Positions 34,622 through 44,554 of a stretch of DNA of 64,000 nucleotides are shown piece by piece. Where the stretch lies: contig NZ_CP139558.1 of the NCBI RefSeq assembly GCF_034262375.1, positions 1,612,001 to 1,676,000 on the forward strand. The letters are read 5' to 3'. The notes beneath the pieces were generated by a model, which saw only the letters and a list, made by a program, of their open reading frames with translations, ran no database searches and was not told where the DNA came from. Both the position numbers and the translations under genes were made by a program. The DNA is from Mucilaginibacter sabulilitoris (GTDB taxonomy: Bacteria > Bacteroidota > Bacteroidia > Sphingobacteriales > Sphingobacteriaceae). How positions within the stretch are numbered: the first letter of the stretch is position 1; every line of letters starts with the position of its first letter.

Positions 34622-35897
34622 CAAAATTGGAATCATTGGCCTCGGATACGTAGGCCTGCCGTTAGCCGTAGAGTTTGCCAAGCAGTACAAAGTGTTTGGT
34701 TTTGATATCAATCAGAAGCGCATTGATCAGCTTAAGTCGGGGTTTGACCATACCAAGGAAGTTAGTGAGGAGGAATTGAACGCTGTGATCACTCCTGTTT
34801 GTACAACACCAAAGGGCCTGTACTTCACCAATGAAGCGGAAGCTTTAAGGGCATGCTCCATTTATATTGTAACTGTACCTACCCCGGTTGATAAAAATAA
34901 CCGGCCGGATCTGAGCCCGCTGATCAATGCGAGTTTGTTGATAGGAAAAGTGCTTAAAAAAGATGATATCGTTATTTACGAATCAACAGTTTATCCGGGT
35001 GTAACAGAAGATGAGTGTATGCCTGTATTGGAAAAAGCTTCCGGCCTACGTTTCAATGTTGATTTTTTTGCAGGCTACTCGCCAGAGCGTATCAACCCGG
35101 GCGATAAAGTACATACTGTAGCCAACATCCGCAAAATAACATCAGGCTCCAACGCTAAAACTGCCGAGATTGTAGATAATCTTTACAACTCGGTAATTAA
35201 AGCCGGAACATTTAAGGCTGATTCTATAAAGGTAGCTGAAGCTGCCAAAGTTATTGAAAACGCCCAGCGCGATATAAACATTGCTTTTGTAAATGAGCTG
35301 GCCATGATTTTCAATAAATTGGGAATTGATACCCATAAGGTTTTAGAAGCAGCCGGAACCAAATGGAACTTTTTAAACTTCCGTCCCGGGCTGGTTGGGG
35401 GGCATTGCATTGGCGTTGACCCGTATTACCTGGCGCAAAAAGCACAGGAGGCAGGTTATCACCCCGAAATTATATTGGCAGGGCGCAGGATAAATGATTC
35501 TATGGGAGCTTATGTGGCAGATCAGTTCATTAAAAAAATGATCTGTAAAGGAACATCTCTTATAGAGGCCGAAGTACTGGTACTTGGATTTACTTTTAAA
35601 GAAAATTGCCCCGATGTACGTAACACACGTGTAATTGACATTGTACGCCGCTTGCAGGAGTATAAAGTGAAAGTGCATATACATGATCCATGGGCTAATG
35701 CTGATCAGGCAAAAAATGCATATGGTGTTATTTGCGAAAACGGCGAATCAAAAGAGCGTACTTATGATGGCATTTTACTGGCGGTCGCTCATGAAGAATT
35801 CAAAGAGATGGATCTTAAGGTTCTGAGTAAACCAAACGCGGTATTGTATGATTTAAAAGCGTTTTTACCTGATGATGTAGTTAACGCCAGGCTTTAA
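34608..35897 (+). CDS. tviB: Nucleotide sugar dehydrogenase, TviB/WbpA type (UDP-HexNAc 6-dehydrogenase)
   Basis: A cytosolic enzyme of 429 residues that oxidises C6 of a UDP-N-acetylhexosamine to the uronic acid with two NAD+. It has an N-terminal Rossmann motif ([14 protein letters not shown], about 7-20) and TVPTPV. The central helix region is [20 protein letters not shown]. The catalytic cysteine lies in [15 protein letters not shown] (about residue 267), and the C-terminal domain has [16 protein letters not shown]. The sequence closely follows the Vi-antigen TviB pattern as I know it, so UDP-GlcNAc is more likely than UDP-glucose as substrate. It implies an acidic amino sugar in the polymer. 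Confidence 0.9.
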   Translation: MLQNNKIGIIGLGYVGLPLAVEFAKQYKVFGFDINQKRIDQLKSGFDHTKEVSEEELNAVITPVCTTPKGLYFTNEAEALRACSIYIVTVPTPVDKNNRPDLSPLINASLLIGKVLKKDDIVIYESTVYPGVTEDECMPVLEKASGLRFNVDFFAGYSPERINPGDKVHTVANIRKITSGSNAKTAEIVDNLYNSVIKAGTFKADSIKVAEAAKVIENAQRDINIAFVNELAMIFNKLGIDTHKVLEAAGTKWNFLNFRPGLVGGHCIGVDPYYLAQKAQEAGYHPEIILAGRRINDSMGAYVADQFIKKMICKGTSLIEAEVLVLGFTFKENCPDVRNTRVIDIVRRLQEYKVKVHIHDPWANADQAKNAYGVICENGESKERTYDGILLAVAHEEFKEMDLKVLSKPNAVLYDLKAFLPDDVVNARL

Positions 35898-35908
35898 ACT
35901 TATTTACT

Positions 35909-37348
35909 ATGAGTTTTAAAGAAAAAGCTGTTTCGGGCATATTATGGTCCTTATGGCAACAGCTAAGTGGTAAGTTGATAAGCTTTGGAATTTCCATTTT
36001 CCTGGCGCGAATACTCGACCCCGCAGAATTTGGATTGATTGCAATGCTCTCCCTTTTTATTGCAATCGGAAATTCTTTGTTAGACAGTGGCTTAACAGCA
36101 TCCCTGATCAGGACAACAGATGCAGACCAGCGCGATTTTTCGACCATATTTTATTTCAATCTTATCGGGAGCACCATTTTATACGGAGTGCTTTTCCTTA
36201 CAGCCCCGCTGATAGCTGATTTTTATCACCAGCCTATTTTAAAAGCAGTTGTAAGGGTATATGGGCTCATCCTTATATTGAACGCGTTTTTTGGTGTACA
36301 AAGCACCTTGCTTATTAAAGACATGAAATTTAAGAAGCAAACCAATATTCAAATACCGGCTGCTATAGGCGGTGGCATATTGGGTATAGTGCTGGCTAAG
36401 TTAGGGTGGGGCGTTTGGAGCCTGGTTTGGATGGGATTGTGCACCTCGTTTTTATCAACAGCCATGCACTGGATCTATTCGTCATGGCGGCCGGCATTAC
36501 TGTTTGATAAGGAATGTTTTAAAAACCATTTTCATTTTGGTTACAAAATGACATTGTCGGGTTTATTGGATACCATTTATCAAAATTTATACCTGATTAT
36601 TATTGGCAAGTACTTTTCAGCAGCTCAACTTGGATATTATTCCCGCGCCGACTCTATTAGTCAGCTGCCAATCGGAAATATCTCTTCTGCTATCAACAAG
36701 GTTACTTATCCAATGTTCGCTAAAATCTCCAACGATGTTGTGCAGCTTAAAAGTGTATACAAAAGGCTGATGCAGCAGGTGATTTTCTGGAATGCGCCGA
36801 TAATGATCTTCTTATGTGTAATTGCCGAACCTTTGTTTAGGTTTTTGCTCACAGACAAATGGTTACCAGCTGTTCCGTACTTTAAAATTTTATGTATATG
36901 CGGCATCATGTATCCGCTGCATGCCTATAATCTGAATGTTTTAAAAGTGCTTGGCAAAAGCGCCTTGTTCCTGAGGTTGGAGATTGTTAAAAAAGTACTT
37001 AGTGTAATAGGAATATTTTCATTCATTTCTTTTGGAATTTATGGGCTGCTCTATTTTCAGCTGTTCTTCAATTTTGTAGCATATTACATTAACTCTATAT
37101 ACAGCGGCAAGCTGATTGACTATCCTGTAAAGGAACAAATTGAAGACATATTACCAATACTGATACTGGCAGGCAGTATAGGAGTAGGATGTTATTTTCT
37201 TGACCTGCTGCTTGCTCAACTGTTTACTCCCGATCTGATAAGAATAGCTGTGATTGCCGTATGCTATTCTATGCTTTACTATGCCTTTAGCCTGCTTATC
37301 AAACTGTCGGCTATGAAAGATTTTAAACAATTAATCCTAAAAAAATGA
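35909..37348 (+). CDS. Oligosaccharide flippase, MOP superfamily (Wzx/WzxC-like)
   Basis: An inner-membrane protein of 479 residues with about 12-14 hydrophobic segments. It has the N-terminal signature of this family (SGILWSLWQQLSGKLISFG, about 10-28; FLARILDPAEFGLIAML, about 31-47) and a charged loop LRTTDADQRDFSTIFYFN-like near 65-85. It is expected to move undecaprenyl-linked repeat units to the periplasm for polymerisation by the Wzy protein encoded at 43281. It overlaps the following aminotransferase gene by 4 bp (ATGA), which indicates translational coupling. Confidence 0.92.
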   Translation: MSFKEKAVSGILWSLWQQLSGKLISFGISIFLARILDPAEFGLIAMLSLFIAIGNSLLDSGLTASLIRTTDADQRDFSTIFYFNLIGSTILYGVLFLTAPLIADFYHQPILKAVVRVYGLILILNAFFGVQSTLLIKDMKFKKQTNIQIPAAIGGGILGIVLAKLGWGVWSLVWMGLCTSFLSTAMHWIYSSWRPALLFDKECFKNHFHFGYKMTLSGLLDTIYQNLYLIIIGKYFSAAQLGYYSRADSISQLPIGNISSAINKVTYPMFAKISNDVVQLKSVYKRLMQQVIFWNAPIMIFLCVIAEPLFRFLLTDKWLPAVPYFKILCICGIMYPLHAYNLNVLKVLGKSALFLRLEIVKKVLSVIGIFSFISFGIYGLLYFQLFFNFVAYYINSIYSGKLIDYPVKEQIEDILPILILAGSIGVGCYFLDLLLAQLFTPDLIRIAVIAVCYSMLYYAFSLLIKLSAMKDFKQLILKK

Positions 37349-38520
37349 TACCTGTAACCAAGCCTTTTTTACCCGCCGAGAGAGAGTTTAAAGCTTATGT
37401 AAAGACCATTTGGGAGCGTCAATGGCTCACCAATAATGGTCCGCTTGTAAATACGCTGGAATTAAAACTTAAGGAATATTTGAATTTGGATCATTTGCTG
37501 TACGTTTCAAATGGTACCATTGCACTGCAGCTGGCCATTAAAGCGCTTGATTTAACCGGCGAAATAATTACAACGCCCTTTTCATTTGTTGCCACTACCA
37601 GTACTATTGTGTGGCAGGGATGTAACCCCGTATTTGTAGATATTGATCCGGAAACTTTTAATATTGATCCGGGTAAAATTGAAGCAGCTATCACTCCGCG
37701 AACATCAGCTATCCTGGCAACGCATGTTTACGGAACCCCTTGCGATATAGATGCAATACAGCAAATAGCTCATAAATATAACCTTAAAGTAATTTATGAT
37801 GCCGCCCATTGCTTTGGTACACGTTACAAAAACAAATCAATATTTGAGTATGGCGATATAAGTACCACAAGTTTTCATTCAACAAAACTGTTTCATACCA
37901 TTGAAGGAGGGGCCGTGTTTACCCGCCAGCCAGATCTTTTGAAGAAAATGGCAATCATGCGTAATTTTGGCTACTCCGGAACAGATGAGTTTTCTGAGCT
38001 GGGTATTAATGCCAAAAACTGCGAATTTCATGCCGCTATGGGCTTGTGTAATTTGCCCCATATTGATGAGATCCTTAAAAAGAGAAAACTCTTATCATCC
38101 CATTATTTGCTCCGTTTAAATAAGCTTGATGTAAAGTTTCAGAAACTGCACAATGTTGATGAATATAACTATGCTTACTTCCCTGTTCTTTTCAGGAGCG
38201 AAGAATTAATGAAGGAGAGCAAGGAAAAGTTGGAGCTGGCACAAATTTATTGCCGTCGGTATTTTTATCCATCGTTATCGGCTTTGCCTTATGTTAACAA
38301 CATGGAGATGCCGGTTTGCGATGACGTTGCCAAACGTATCATGTGCCTGCCGCTATATCATACTTTAACCCTTGCCGATGTGGATCTGATTTGCCGCCTC
38401 TTGTTGAGAACTCAAAATGCCGATCAGAACAACGTAACCGAACCAGCACATTTTGGCACGTTGATTACCACCCAGATAGAATCGGAGATCAATACCGGAA
38501 CTGTGAAAATAGATGCCTGA
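37345..38520 (+). CDS. DegT/DnrJ/EryC1/StrS sugar aminotransferase (1)
   Basis: A PLP-dependent nucleotide-sugar aminotransferase of 391 residues. The family opening MIPVTKPFLP precedes the cofactor site: the aspartate in VIYDAAHCFG (about 151) and the Schiff-base lysine in TTSFHSTKLFHTIEGG (about 177). Such enzymes add an amino group to a keto-sugar. A likely source is the 4-keto product of the CapD-type dehydratase encoded at 57962. It overlaps the flippase gene. The position aminated (C3 or C4) cannot be read off. Confidence 0.9.
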   Translation: MIPVTKPFLPAEREFKAYVKTIWERQWLTNNGPLVNTLELKLKEYLNLDHLLYVSNGTIALQLAIKALDLTGEIITTPFSFVATTSTIVWQGCNPVFVDIDPETFNIDPGKIEAAITPRTSAILATHVYGTPCDIDAIQQIAHKYNLKVIYDAAHCFGTRYKNKSIFEYGDISTTSFHSTKLFHTIEGGAVFTRQPDLLKKMAIMRNFGYSGTDEFSELGINAKNCEFHAAMGLCNLPHIDEILKKRKLLSSHYLLRLNKLDVKFQKLHNVDEYNYAYFPVLFRSEELMKESKEKLELAQIYCRRYFYPSLSALPYVNNMEMPVCDDVAKRIMCLPLYHTLTLADVDLICRLLLRTQNADQNNVTEPAHFGTLITTQIESEINTGTVKIDA

Positions 38521-38522
38521 CA

Positions 38523-39380
38523 ATGAGTGATCAACAGCCAACGGTTAGTATTTGCTGTATAACCTATAATCATGAGCGGTTTATTACTCATGCTATTGAA
38601 GGTTTTCTGATGCAGAAAACCAATTTCAGGTTTGAAGTGATTATCGGTAACGATTCTTCTGCTGATCGAACAGCCGAAGTTGCAGCAGAATTTGTAGCAA
38701 AATATCCCGATAAGATCAAACTGGTTTCTACGGAAGCAAATATGGGGATCCATAAAAACCTCATTAATACCCTTAAAGAATGCACCGGCAAATACGTGGC
38801 GTTTTGCGAAGGAGATGATTTCTGGACCGACCCGTATAAATTACAAAAACAGGTTGATTTTTTAGAAAACAACCAGGACTACATCATTTGCTGTCATTAT
38901 ACAAGAGTGGTTGATCCGGATAATAACACCATTTATGTTCATCCTAACCCCAGGCCTTTTGTATACACTTATCTGGATTTACTTGCCGGTAAACAGGAAG
39001 AAACCAAAACAGCTACTGTTGTATATAGAAATATTCCGGAAGTACATGATATAATTAAAGAGCCCTGGTTTTTTAAAAGTTATGCCGGTGATAAAATGTT
39101 TAAACTTTGGGCAACAATGAATACCGGGAAGAAAATCTATGTAATTCCGGAAGTAATGAGTTGTTATTGCAATCACGCTGGTGGAATATGGAGCATGATT
39201 GATACCAATGTGAGGAAGGGAATGATGATAAGCGATTTTAACCTGATTATCAAAAATTTCAATTATCCGGCACGACATAAAAAAAGACTACTATATCTCT
39301 ACATGAAAAGATATTTTTTGTTCGAGATGCGCAATTCAAAAATTAACAAAGCCTTTAGTACCATTAAATATTTACTATAA
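38523..39380 (+). CDS. Glycosyltransferase family 2
   Basis: A GT-A fold glycosyltransferase of 285 residues. The start of the nucleotide-sugar domain (PTVSICCITYNHERFI, about 6-21), IGNDSSADRTAEVA (about 42-55) and the metal-binding D-x-D-like EGDDFWTDPYKLQKQ (about 96-110) are evident. There is no membrane segment. The ATG at 38523, two bases behind the aminotransferase stop, is preferred to a GTG inside that gene. It adds one sugar of the repeat unit on the cytosolic side. Confidence 0.91.
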   Translation: MSDQQPTVSICCITYNHERFITHAIEGFLMQKTNFRFEVIIGNDSSADRTAEVAAEFVAKYPDKIKLVSTEANMGIHKNLINTLKECTGKYVAFCEGDDFWTDPYKLQKQVDFLENNQDYIICCHYTRVVDPDNNTIYVHPNPRPFVYTYLDLLAGKQEETKTATVVYRNIPEVHDIIKEPWFFKSYAGDKMFKLWATMNTGKKIYVIPEVMSCYCNHAGGIWSMIDTNVRKGMMISDFNLIIKNFNYPARHKKRLLYLYMKRYFLFEMRNSKINKAFSTIKYLL

Positions 39381-39402
39381 AACTACCCCAGAAATTTTAG
39401 CC

Positions 39403-40524
39403 ATGAACACAAACGTTGTTATGCAAAAAAAACAAAAGTTGTTTTTTGTAATATCATCCTTAAATGGAGGCGGAGCGCAAAGGGTATTGATCTCGTTGGC
39501 CAATCATTTTGCTCAATTAAAATGCGAGGTTGTTGTTATTGCACTTAATTACGAGGAACCATCGTATGCCATTGATAAAAGGGTAGAAGTTGTATATCTG
39601 TTGAATGAACGGAGACCCCAATTATGGCACAGGGCTTACTGCATGTTCCAAACCTTTTTTAAGCTAACCAGCTTGTTACATAAGAAAAAGCCTGATTGTG
39701 CTGTAGCCTTTATCACATCGGCAAATTTGTGGACTGGCATTACCTGTAGTTTGGCAGGAGTACCTTTTATTGTGTCTGAGCGTACATCGCCAAACCGTAC
39801 CGTTAACCAGTTCAATTTTCTGTTGAAACGTATAGCAGCCATACTATATAAGAAATCATCAGCAGTGGTAGTGAGCGCTAAGGGCGTTGAAGATTGTATG
39901 CTCGAAAATAATGCCTTTAAAAACCTTACCAACATCAGCAGAATTACCAATGCCGTGCCGGTATTTAAAACACCATCGGATACAAGGGTACACAACAGGA
40001 GATTTATACTGGGTGTAGGCCGGCTTGCTTTTGTAAAAGGATTTGATCAACTCATAGAAGCTTATCATTTGGCCGGTGTGCGAGATGCAGACTTGCTTAT
40101 AGTAGGCGACGGAGAAGAAAGAGATAACCTTGTTGTGCAAATAGCCAGCCTCGGTTTAAGCGACCGGGTAAAGCTTTTAGGATCTAAACCAAACCTGCAG
40201 GATTATTACAGCCAGGCCGAAATATTTGTTTTACCCTCAAGAAACGAAGGCTATCCAAATGCGTTGGTTGAGGCCATGAGCTTAGGCTGCCCATCTATTG
40301 CTATGGATTGTGAGTTTGGGCCCTCTGAAATTATAGATGATGGCAGGAATGGTCTTTTGGTTAAAGATAATACCGTTATCGGTTTATCCGAAATGATAAG
40401 CACCTTGATAGATGATCCGGCTTTAAAAGCCAATTTAAGCAAAGAGGCAGGTTATATTAATTATACAAACAGTGCCGATAGGATATTTAAAAAGTGGGAG
40501 AACTTGATTTTAAAACATGCTTAA
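39403..40524 (+). CDS. Glycosyltransferase family 4 (1)
   Basis: A GT-B glycosyltransferase of 373 residues. The acceptor-side N-terminal domain carries FFVISSLNGGGAQRVLISLA (about 13-32). The donor domain has ILGVGRLAFVKGFDQLIEAY (about 202-221) and the E-x7-E motif in EGYPNALVEAMSLGCP (about 284-299). The sugar donor is unknown. An alternative start at the second ATG (39421) would remove six residues. Confidence 0.92.
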   Translation: MNTNVVMQKKQKLFFVISSLNGGGAQRVLISLANHFAQLKCEVVVIALNYEEPSYAIDKRVEVVYLLNERRPQLWHRAYCMFQTFFKLTSLLHKKKPDCAVAFITSANLWTGITCSLAGVPFIVSERTSPNRTVNQFNFLLKRIAAILYKKSSAVVVSAKGVEDCMLENNAFKNLTNISRITNAVPVFKTPSDTRVHNRRFILGVGRLAFVKGFDQLIEAYHLAGVRDADLLIVGDGEERDNLVVQIASLGLSDRVKLLGSKPNLQDYYSQAEIFVLPSRNEGYPNALVEAMSLGCPSIAMDCEFGPSEIIDDGRNGLLVKDNTVIGLSEMISTLIDDPALKANLSKEAGYINYTNSADRIFKKWENLILKHA

Positions 40525-40568
40525 TAAAACAAAAAAATTATTTACTAAATCAACCCGATAAAGTATTT

Positions 40569-41339
40569 ATGGTGCAATATTTAATTCGTCTGGATGATCT
40601 TTGTCCAACTAATAACCTGAAAAAATGGGAGCGGTTCTTTCACCTGTTCGATCTTTATGATATCAAACCCATTATAGCAGTTATACCCGATAACCAAGAT
40701 CCCAAACTAAACGCCTGCGGCGATTTTAATCCGTATTACTGGCCGCTGGTTCGTCACCTCCAGAAAAAGGATTATATCATCGGGATGCATGGTTTTGAAC
40801 ATCGCTATCAGGTTAGTAATTCGGGCATATTTAAAATTAATAAACGCTCTGAATTTGCGGGTTTGCCATTATATATCCAGGAACAAAAAGTAAAAGCGGC
40901 AGTGTCAATTTTTAAACGAGAGGGTGTAAAAACCCCGCTTTTTATTGCGCCGGCACACAGCTTTGATCGTAATACGCTTAGGGCTCTTGATAAACACTCA
41001 GATGTAATGATCATTAGCGATGGGCTATTAAGTTCGCCCTATATCAGGTTTGGGTTTGGGTGGGTACCGGTACAATTGTCTGAGGTAGCAATAAAATCGA
41101 GTGACACCTGGACATTTAATTATCACCCCGAAACCTGCACCGATGAAGAGTTTGAGAAACTCGAAAAATTTATATCCGAAAATCATAAATACTTTGTCTC
41201 CCTGTCGCAATTAACTTTTAAGGACTATACTTTGAAAGATTATGTCAGCGAATATTACTGTGTTTATCATAGGTTGCTGCGAAAATTCGCAAAAGCGCAA
41301 TTGAGCTGGTTCCGTAGTCTTAAACTGGCAAGGCAATAA
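40569..41339 (+). CDS. DUF2334-type polysaccharide deacetylase-like protein
   Basis: A protein of 256 residues with the NodB-like fold seen in DUF2334 proteins. It has the metal/catalytic aspartates in YLIRLDDLCPT (about 4-14), a histidine pair in IGMHGFEHRY (about 72-81), FIAPAHSFD (about 132-140) and a late histidine in FNYHPETC. There is no signal peptide, so it would act on a lipid-linked or nucleotide-bound sugar in the cytosol. Likely role: N- or O-deacetylation of an EPS sugar, by family. The ATG at 40569 is chosen because a GTG at 40494 would lie inside the preceding gene. Confidence 0.85.
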   Translation: MVQYLIRLDDLCPTNNLKKWERFFHLFDLYDIKPIIAVIPDNQDPKLNACGDFNPYYWPLVRHLQKKDYIIGMHGFEHRYQVSNSGIFKINKRSEFAGLPLYIQEQKVKAAVSIFKREGVKTPLFIAPAHSFDRNTLRALDKHSDVMIISDGLLSSPYIRFGFGWVPVQLSEVAIKSSDTWTFNYHPETCTDEEFEKLEKFISENHKYFVSLSQLTFKDYTLKDYVSEYYCVYHRLLRKFAKAQLSWFRSLKLARQ

Positions 41340-41393
41340 CTTGCCGTCACCTGGTACAGAAATATATACCTGAGTTTTTTTAATACTAATATT

Positions 41394-42665
41394 ATGAATA
41401 TCCCCTTTTCGCCACCATTTATTGATGAAGCCGTAATTGATGAGGTTTTACATACCCTTCGGTCTAAATGGATCACCACCGGTCCAAAAGTAGCGGCATT
41501 AGAACAGGAAATAGTAAAACTAACCTCGTCAAAAGCTGCTGTTTGTGTAAACTCATGGACCTCCGGAGCTATACTCATGTTAAAATGGTTTGGTGTAAAA
41601 GAAGGCGATGAAGTTATTGTACCGGCCTACACCTATTGCGCTACCGCATTAAGTGTTTTGCATTGTGGTGCAACACCGGTAATGGTAGATGTTAATGAAG
41701 ATTGCTGCATATCACCAGAAGCTGTTCGTAAAGCTATAACTCCAAAAACAAAAGCAGTTATTGCCGTAGACATTGCCGGGTGGCCATGTGATTATAATAA
41801 GCTAAATGAAATTATTAATGAGGCTGAAATAAAAGATCTGTTTGTTGCAGAATCTATTAAGCAAAGCTTCCTTAACAGGATCATGCTGATTTCCGACGCA
41901 GCGCATTCCCTCGGAGCTAAAATTGATGGCGAGGCGGCTGCCCAAAAAAGTGATATAACTATTTTTTCTTTTCATGCGGTTAAAAATGTGACCACCGCCG
42001 AAGGTGGTTGCATTTGCCTGAATCTGCCAGATCATTTTGATACCGCTTCCGAATATAAATATCTGAGGATGTACACGCTTAATGGTCAAACCAAAGACGC
42101 GTTCTCAAAATCATTGGGCGGCGGCTGGAAATATGATATTATTTTCCAGGGGCTTAAAATTAACATGCCCGATATTTGCGCCGCCATAGGGCTTGCTCAA
42201 ATAAAACAATACGAAACACATTTATTGCCCGCCAGAAAACAAGTAGCATTAAAGTATTGCGATGGCTTTAAAGGAATGGATTGGTTTGTACCTCCATCTT
42301 TAAAAGATGAAACCCGCGAATCAAGCTATCATCTATTCCCGCTGAGGATCAAAAATATAACAGAAGAACAGCGCGACCAGATCATCGAAGATATAACCGC
42401 TACGGCAGTTACCGTTAATGTGCATTTTATACCCATGCCTATGCTTACCTATTTTAAAAAACTTGGGTACCGCATAGCCAACTATCCTATGGCGTATAAA
42501 CAATATGCCTGCGAAATTTCTCTTCCAATATATCCACAGTTAACCGACGAAGAGATTGCGTTCATCATTGCATCTGTTACTGCCGCTGTTGAAAAACAAG
42601 TTGGAAATAACCAGGCGCTTGACCTGGGAATGGAAAGCCTGAAACCGGCTGGCATAGATTTTTAA
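41394..42665 (+). CDS. DegT/DnrJ/EryC1/StrS sugar aminotransferase (2)
   Basis: A PLP enzyme of 423 residues, the second of its family here. It has IPFSPPFIDEAVIDEVLHTL at the start, the aspartate in LISDAAHSLGAK (about 166) and the lysine in TIFSFHAVKNVTTAEGG (about 193). An acidic insertion precedes the aspartate (about 140-160). Two different DegT enzymes in one locus suggest either a diamino sugar or two different amino sugars. One product may be of the perosamine, Qui4N or FucNAc4N class, but nothing in the sequence decides this. Confidence 0.9.
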   Translation: MNIPFSPPFIDEAVIDEVLHTLRSKWITTGPKVAALEQEIVKLTSSKAAVCVNSWTSGAILMLKWFGVKEGDEVIVPAYTYCATALSVLHCGATPVMVDVNEDCCISPEAVRKAITPKTKAVIAVDIAGWPCDYNKLNEIINEAEIKDLFVAESIKQSFLNRIMLISDAAHSLGAKIDGEAAAQKSDITIFSFHAVKNVTTAEGGCICLNLPDHFDTASEYKYLRMYTLNGQTKDAFSKSLGGGWKYDIIFQGLKINMPDICAAIGLAQIKQYETHLLPARKQVALKYCDGFKGMDWFVPPSLKDETRESSYHLFPLRIKNITEEQRDQIIEDITATAVTVNVHFIPMPMLTYFKKLGYRIANYPMAYKQYACEISLPIYPQLTDEEIAFIIASVTAAVEKQVGNNQALDLGMESLKPAGIDF

Positions 42666-42674
42666 AATAGCGCT

Positions 42675-43271
42675 ATGATCTGGAAAAGAATTTTTGATGT
42701 TTGCCTTGCATTAACAGGCATCATACTGTTTGCGCCACTGTTTATCATCATCGCCGTGATGATCAGGGTTGACTCTAAGGGAGGTGTGTTTTACATTCAG
42801 CGTAGGGTTGGTCGTTTTGGTGTTGATTTTAGCTTGTTCAAATTCAGAACCATGTACACCGATTCGGATCGCGGTGGACTTTTAACTATCGGCTTCCATG
42901 ACTATCGTATCACCCCAACAGGTTACTGGTTGCGTAAGTATAAGCTTGATGAATTACCGCAATTGTTTAACATACTTATTGGTGATATGAGCTTTGTAGG
43001 GCCACGCCCCGAGGTACGCAAATATGTAGAGTTGTATACACCTTATCAGCAAAGGGTATTGACTATCAAACCAGGAATAACAGATTGGGCATCTATTCAT
43101 TATTTCAACGAAAATGAACTGCTTGCACATGCCGAAGAACCTGAGAAACTTTATGTCAGTAAAATTATACCATCTAAAATCAATTATAACCTGAGCTACA
43201 TCGATCAACATGATTTATGGACCGATGTTAAGATCATATATCAAACAATAAAACGAGTAGTTAAAAAATAG
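42675..43271 (+). CDS. Initiating phosphosugar transferase (bacterial sugar transferase, PglC/WcaJ family)
   Basis: A membrane-associated protein of 198 residues that moves a sugar-1-phosphate onto undecaprenyl phosphate to start the repeat unit. It has one N-terminal hydrophobic re-entrant helix (about 8-30, CLALTGIILFAPLFIIIAVM), then VFYIQRRVGRFG, FKFRTM, and the signature LDELPQLFNILIGDMSFVGP with RPE. The short form without extra membrane domains matches the minimal PglC-type enzymes. The sugar is often UDP-linked 6-deoxy-HexNAc or GalNAc; this one is unknown. Confidence 0.93.
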   Translation: MIWKRIFDVCLALTGIILFAPLFIIIAVMIRVDSKGGVFYIQRRVGRFGVDFSLFKFRTMYTDSDRGGLLTIGFHDYRITPTGYWLRKYKLDELPQLFNILIGDMSFVGPRPEVRKYVELYTPYQQRVLTIKPGITDWASIHYFNENELLAHAEEPEKLYVSKIIPSKINYNLSYIDQHDLWTDVKIIYQTIKRVVKK

Positions 43272-43280
43272 GTTTCGGCT

Positions 43281-44522
43281 ATGTTAATCAGAAAGATGAT
43301 CATTCTTGGCTTATTGGGTTTATACCTGTACGCCGTGGCTTTCGGTATTTTCATGACAGATATCATCAGGCTGCCAGCACCTCTGATTTTTGGTTTACCG
43401 TTACTTGTATTTATGAACGGTAAATTAAGAGCCTTTGGATATTTCAAAGAAATGGCTTTGATCACCGTGTCACTATTCCTGTACTACGTTGTAGGTATGG
43501 ATGATTTTAAAACCTTTTTTGCGGCTTTCATCACTATTGTAGTTTGCGCTCTTTATTTTGATTATTTTGTAGCGTTAAGCAAACGACGTTTTAATATATC
43601 GGTATTTGTGTTTTTCGCGCTTTTGCTGTTTTCAATGATCATATTGGTTGGAGATCATTTTGCTCCAAGCATCATTGATCCCATAAGAAGTATACTGGCG
43701 GGTGAGCAAGTTCAGCAAAGCCCTTCGGGTATAGCGGTAACACAATTTAACTTCGGTTACCAGGTTGCAGCTTTTGCTACTTTCGTTTTTGTTTTTGTAT
43801 GCGCTTTCAAACGGAATTTTCTGATTAAATCAATTGCTCTGGGTGTATGCCTCACCTGTCTTTATCTCGGCATGAACCGTTCGGCATTTGTTTGTTTCAT
43901 AGCTGTTGTGTTCTTGTTTTTATTAAGCTACTATCGCGCTAAAGCTTTATTCGTAATTGCCGCGTCTGTACTTATTGGCTTTGCAGTATATTTTTATGTA
44001 CTTAAAGACGATCCGGACAACAAAAACAACATCCTTGCAAAAAATGAAGCAAAGAGCGATGATCAGTATAACCGTACAGATCTGGTTACCGAGAATTTAA
44101 AAATTTGCGCCGACTATCCGTTCGGCCTGATATTTTACGGCAAAAGCTGGGAGGACGTTACTTACAGGCACCCATTGTTTGCATTTGGGTTAACATCACA
44201 TAATTCATATTTAATGTTCCTGACCTTTTTAGGTCCGTTCTTTGGTTTCGGATTGCTTATCGCTATGTATTATAGGTTTATGCGAATGTTCCGGTTACTG
44301 ATAAAGCATTCCAGGTTAAAAGATAATGCGTTAATAGTAAGTTTATATTTCTCGTTCCTGGCGGTTTGTTTAAATGCACTGTCGCACAACGGCTGGTTAC
44401 TAAGCGTTGACGGACCTACTTTATTTCTGTACTTCAGCATTCTTCAATGTGAAAAAATATACCCTATTCAAACTGAAGAAGTTAAAGATGAAGAAGAGCC
44501 GGCTTTAGAAATGGCGTATTAA
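43281..44522 (+). CDS. Wzy-type O-antigen/EPS polymerase
   Basis: An integral membrane protein of 413 residues with about 10-11 hydrophobic segments and one large hydrophilic loop (about 245-300). The loop includes NRTDLVTENLKICADYPFG and then FGLTSHNSYLMFL, the H-N-x-Y/F pattern seen in the periplasmic loop of Wzy/WaaL proteins. Polymerases diverge quickly, so the call rests on topology, this loop and position beside the initiating transferase. The C-terminus is acidic and cytosolic. Confidence 0.85.
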   Translation: MLIRKMIILGLLGLYLYAVAFGIFMTDIIRLPAPLIFGLPLLVFMNGKLRAFGYFKEMALITVSLFLYYVVGMDDFKTFFAAFITIVVCALYFDYFVALSKRRFNISVFVFFALLLFSMIILVGDHFAPSIIDPIRSILAGEQVQQSPSGIAVTQFNFGYQVAAFATFVFVFVCAFKRNFLIKSIALGVCLTCLYLGMNRSAFVCFIAVVFLFLLSYYRAKALFVIAASVLIGFAVYFYVLKDDPDNKNNILAKNEAKSDDQYNRTDLVTENLKICADYPFGLIFYGKSWEDVTYRHPLFAFGLTSHNSYLMFLTFLGPFFGFGLLIAMYYRFMRMFRLLIKHSRLKDNALIVSLYFSFLAVCLNALSHNGWLLSVDGPTLFLYFSILQCEKIYPIQTEEVKDEEEPALEMAY

Positions 44523-44554
44523 GCTCCTTGTTGCTTTAATTGATTATTCATACA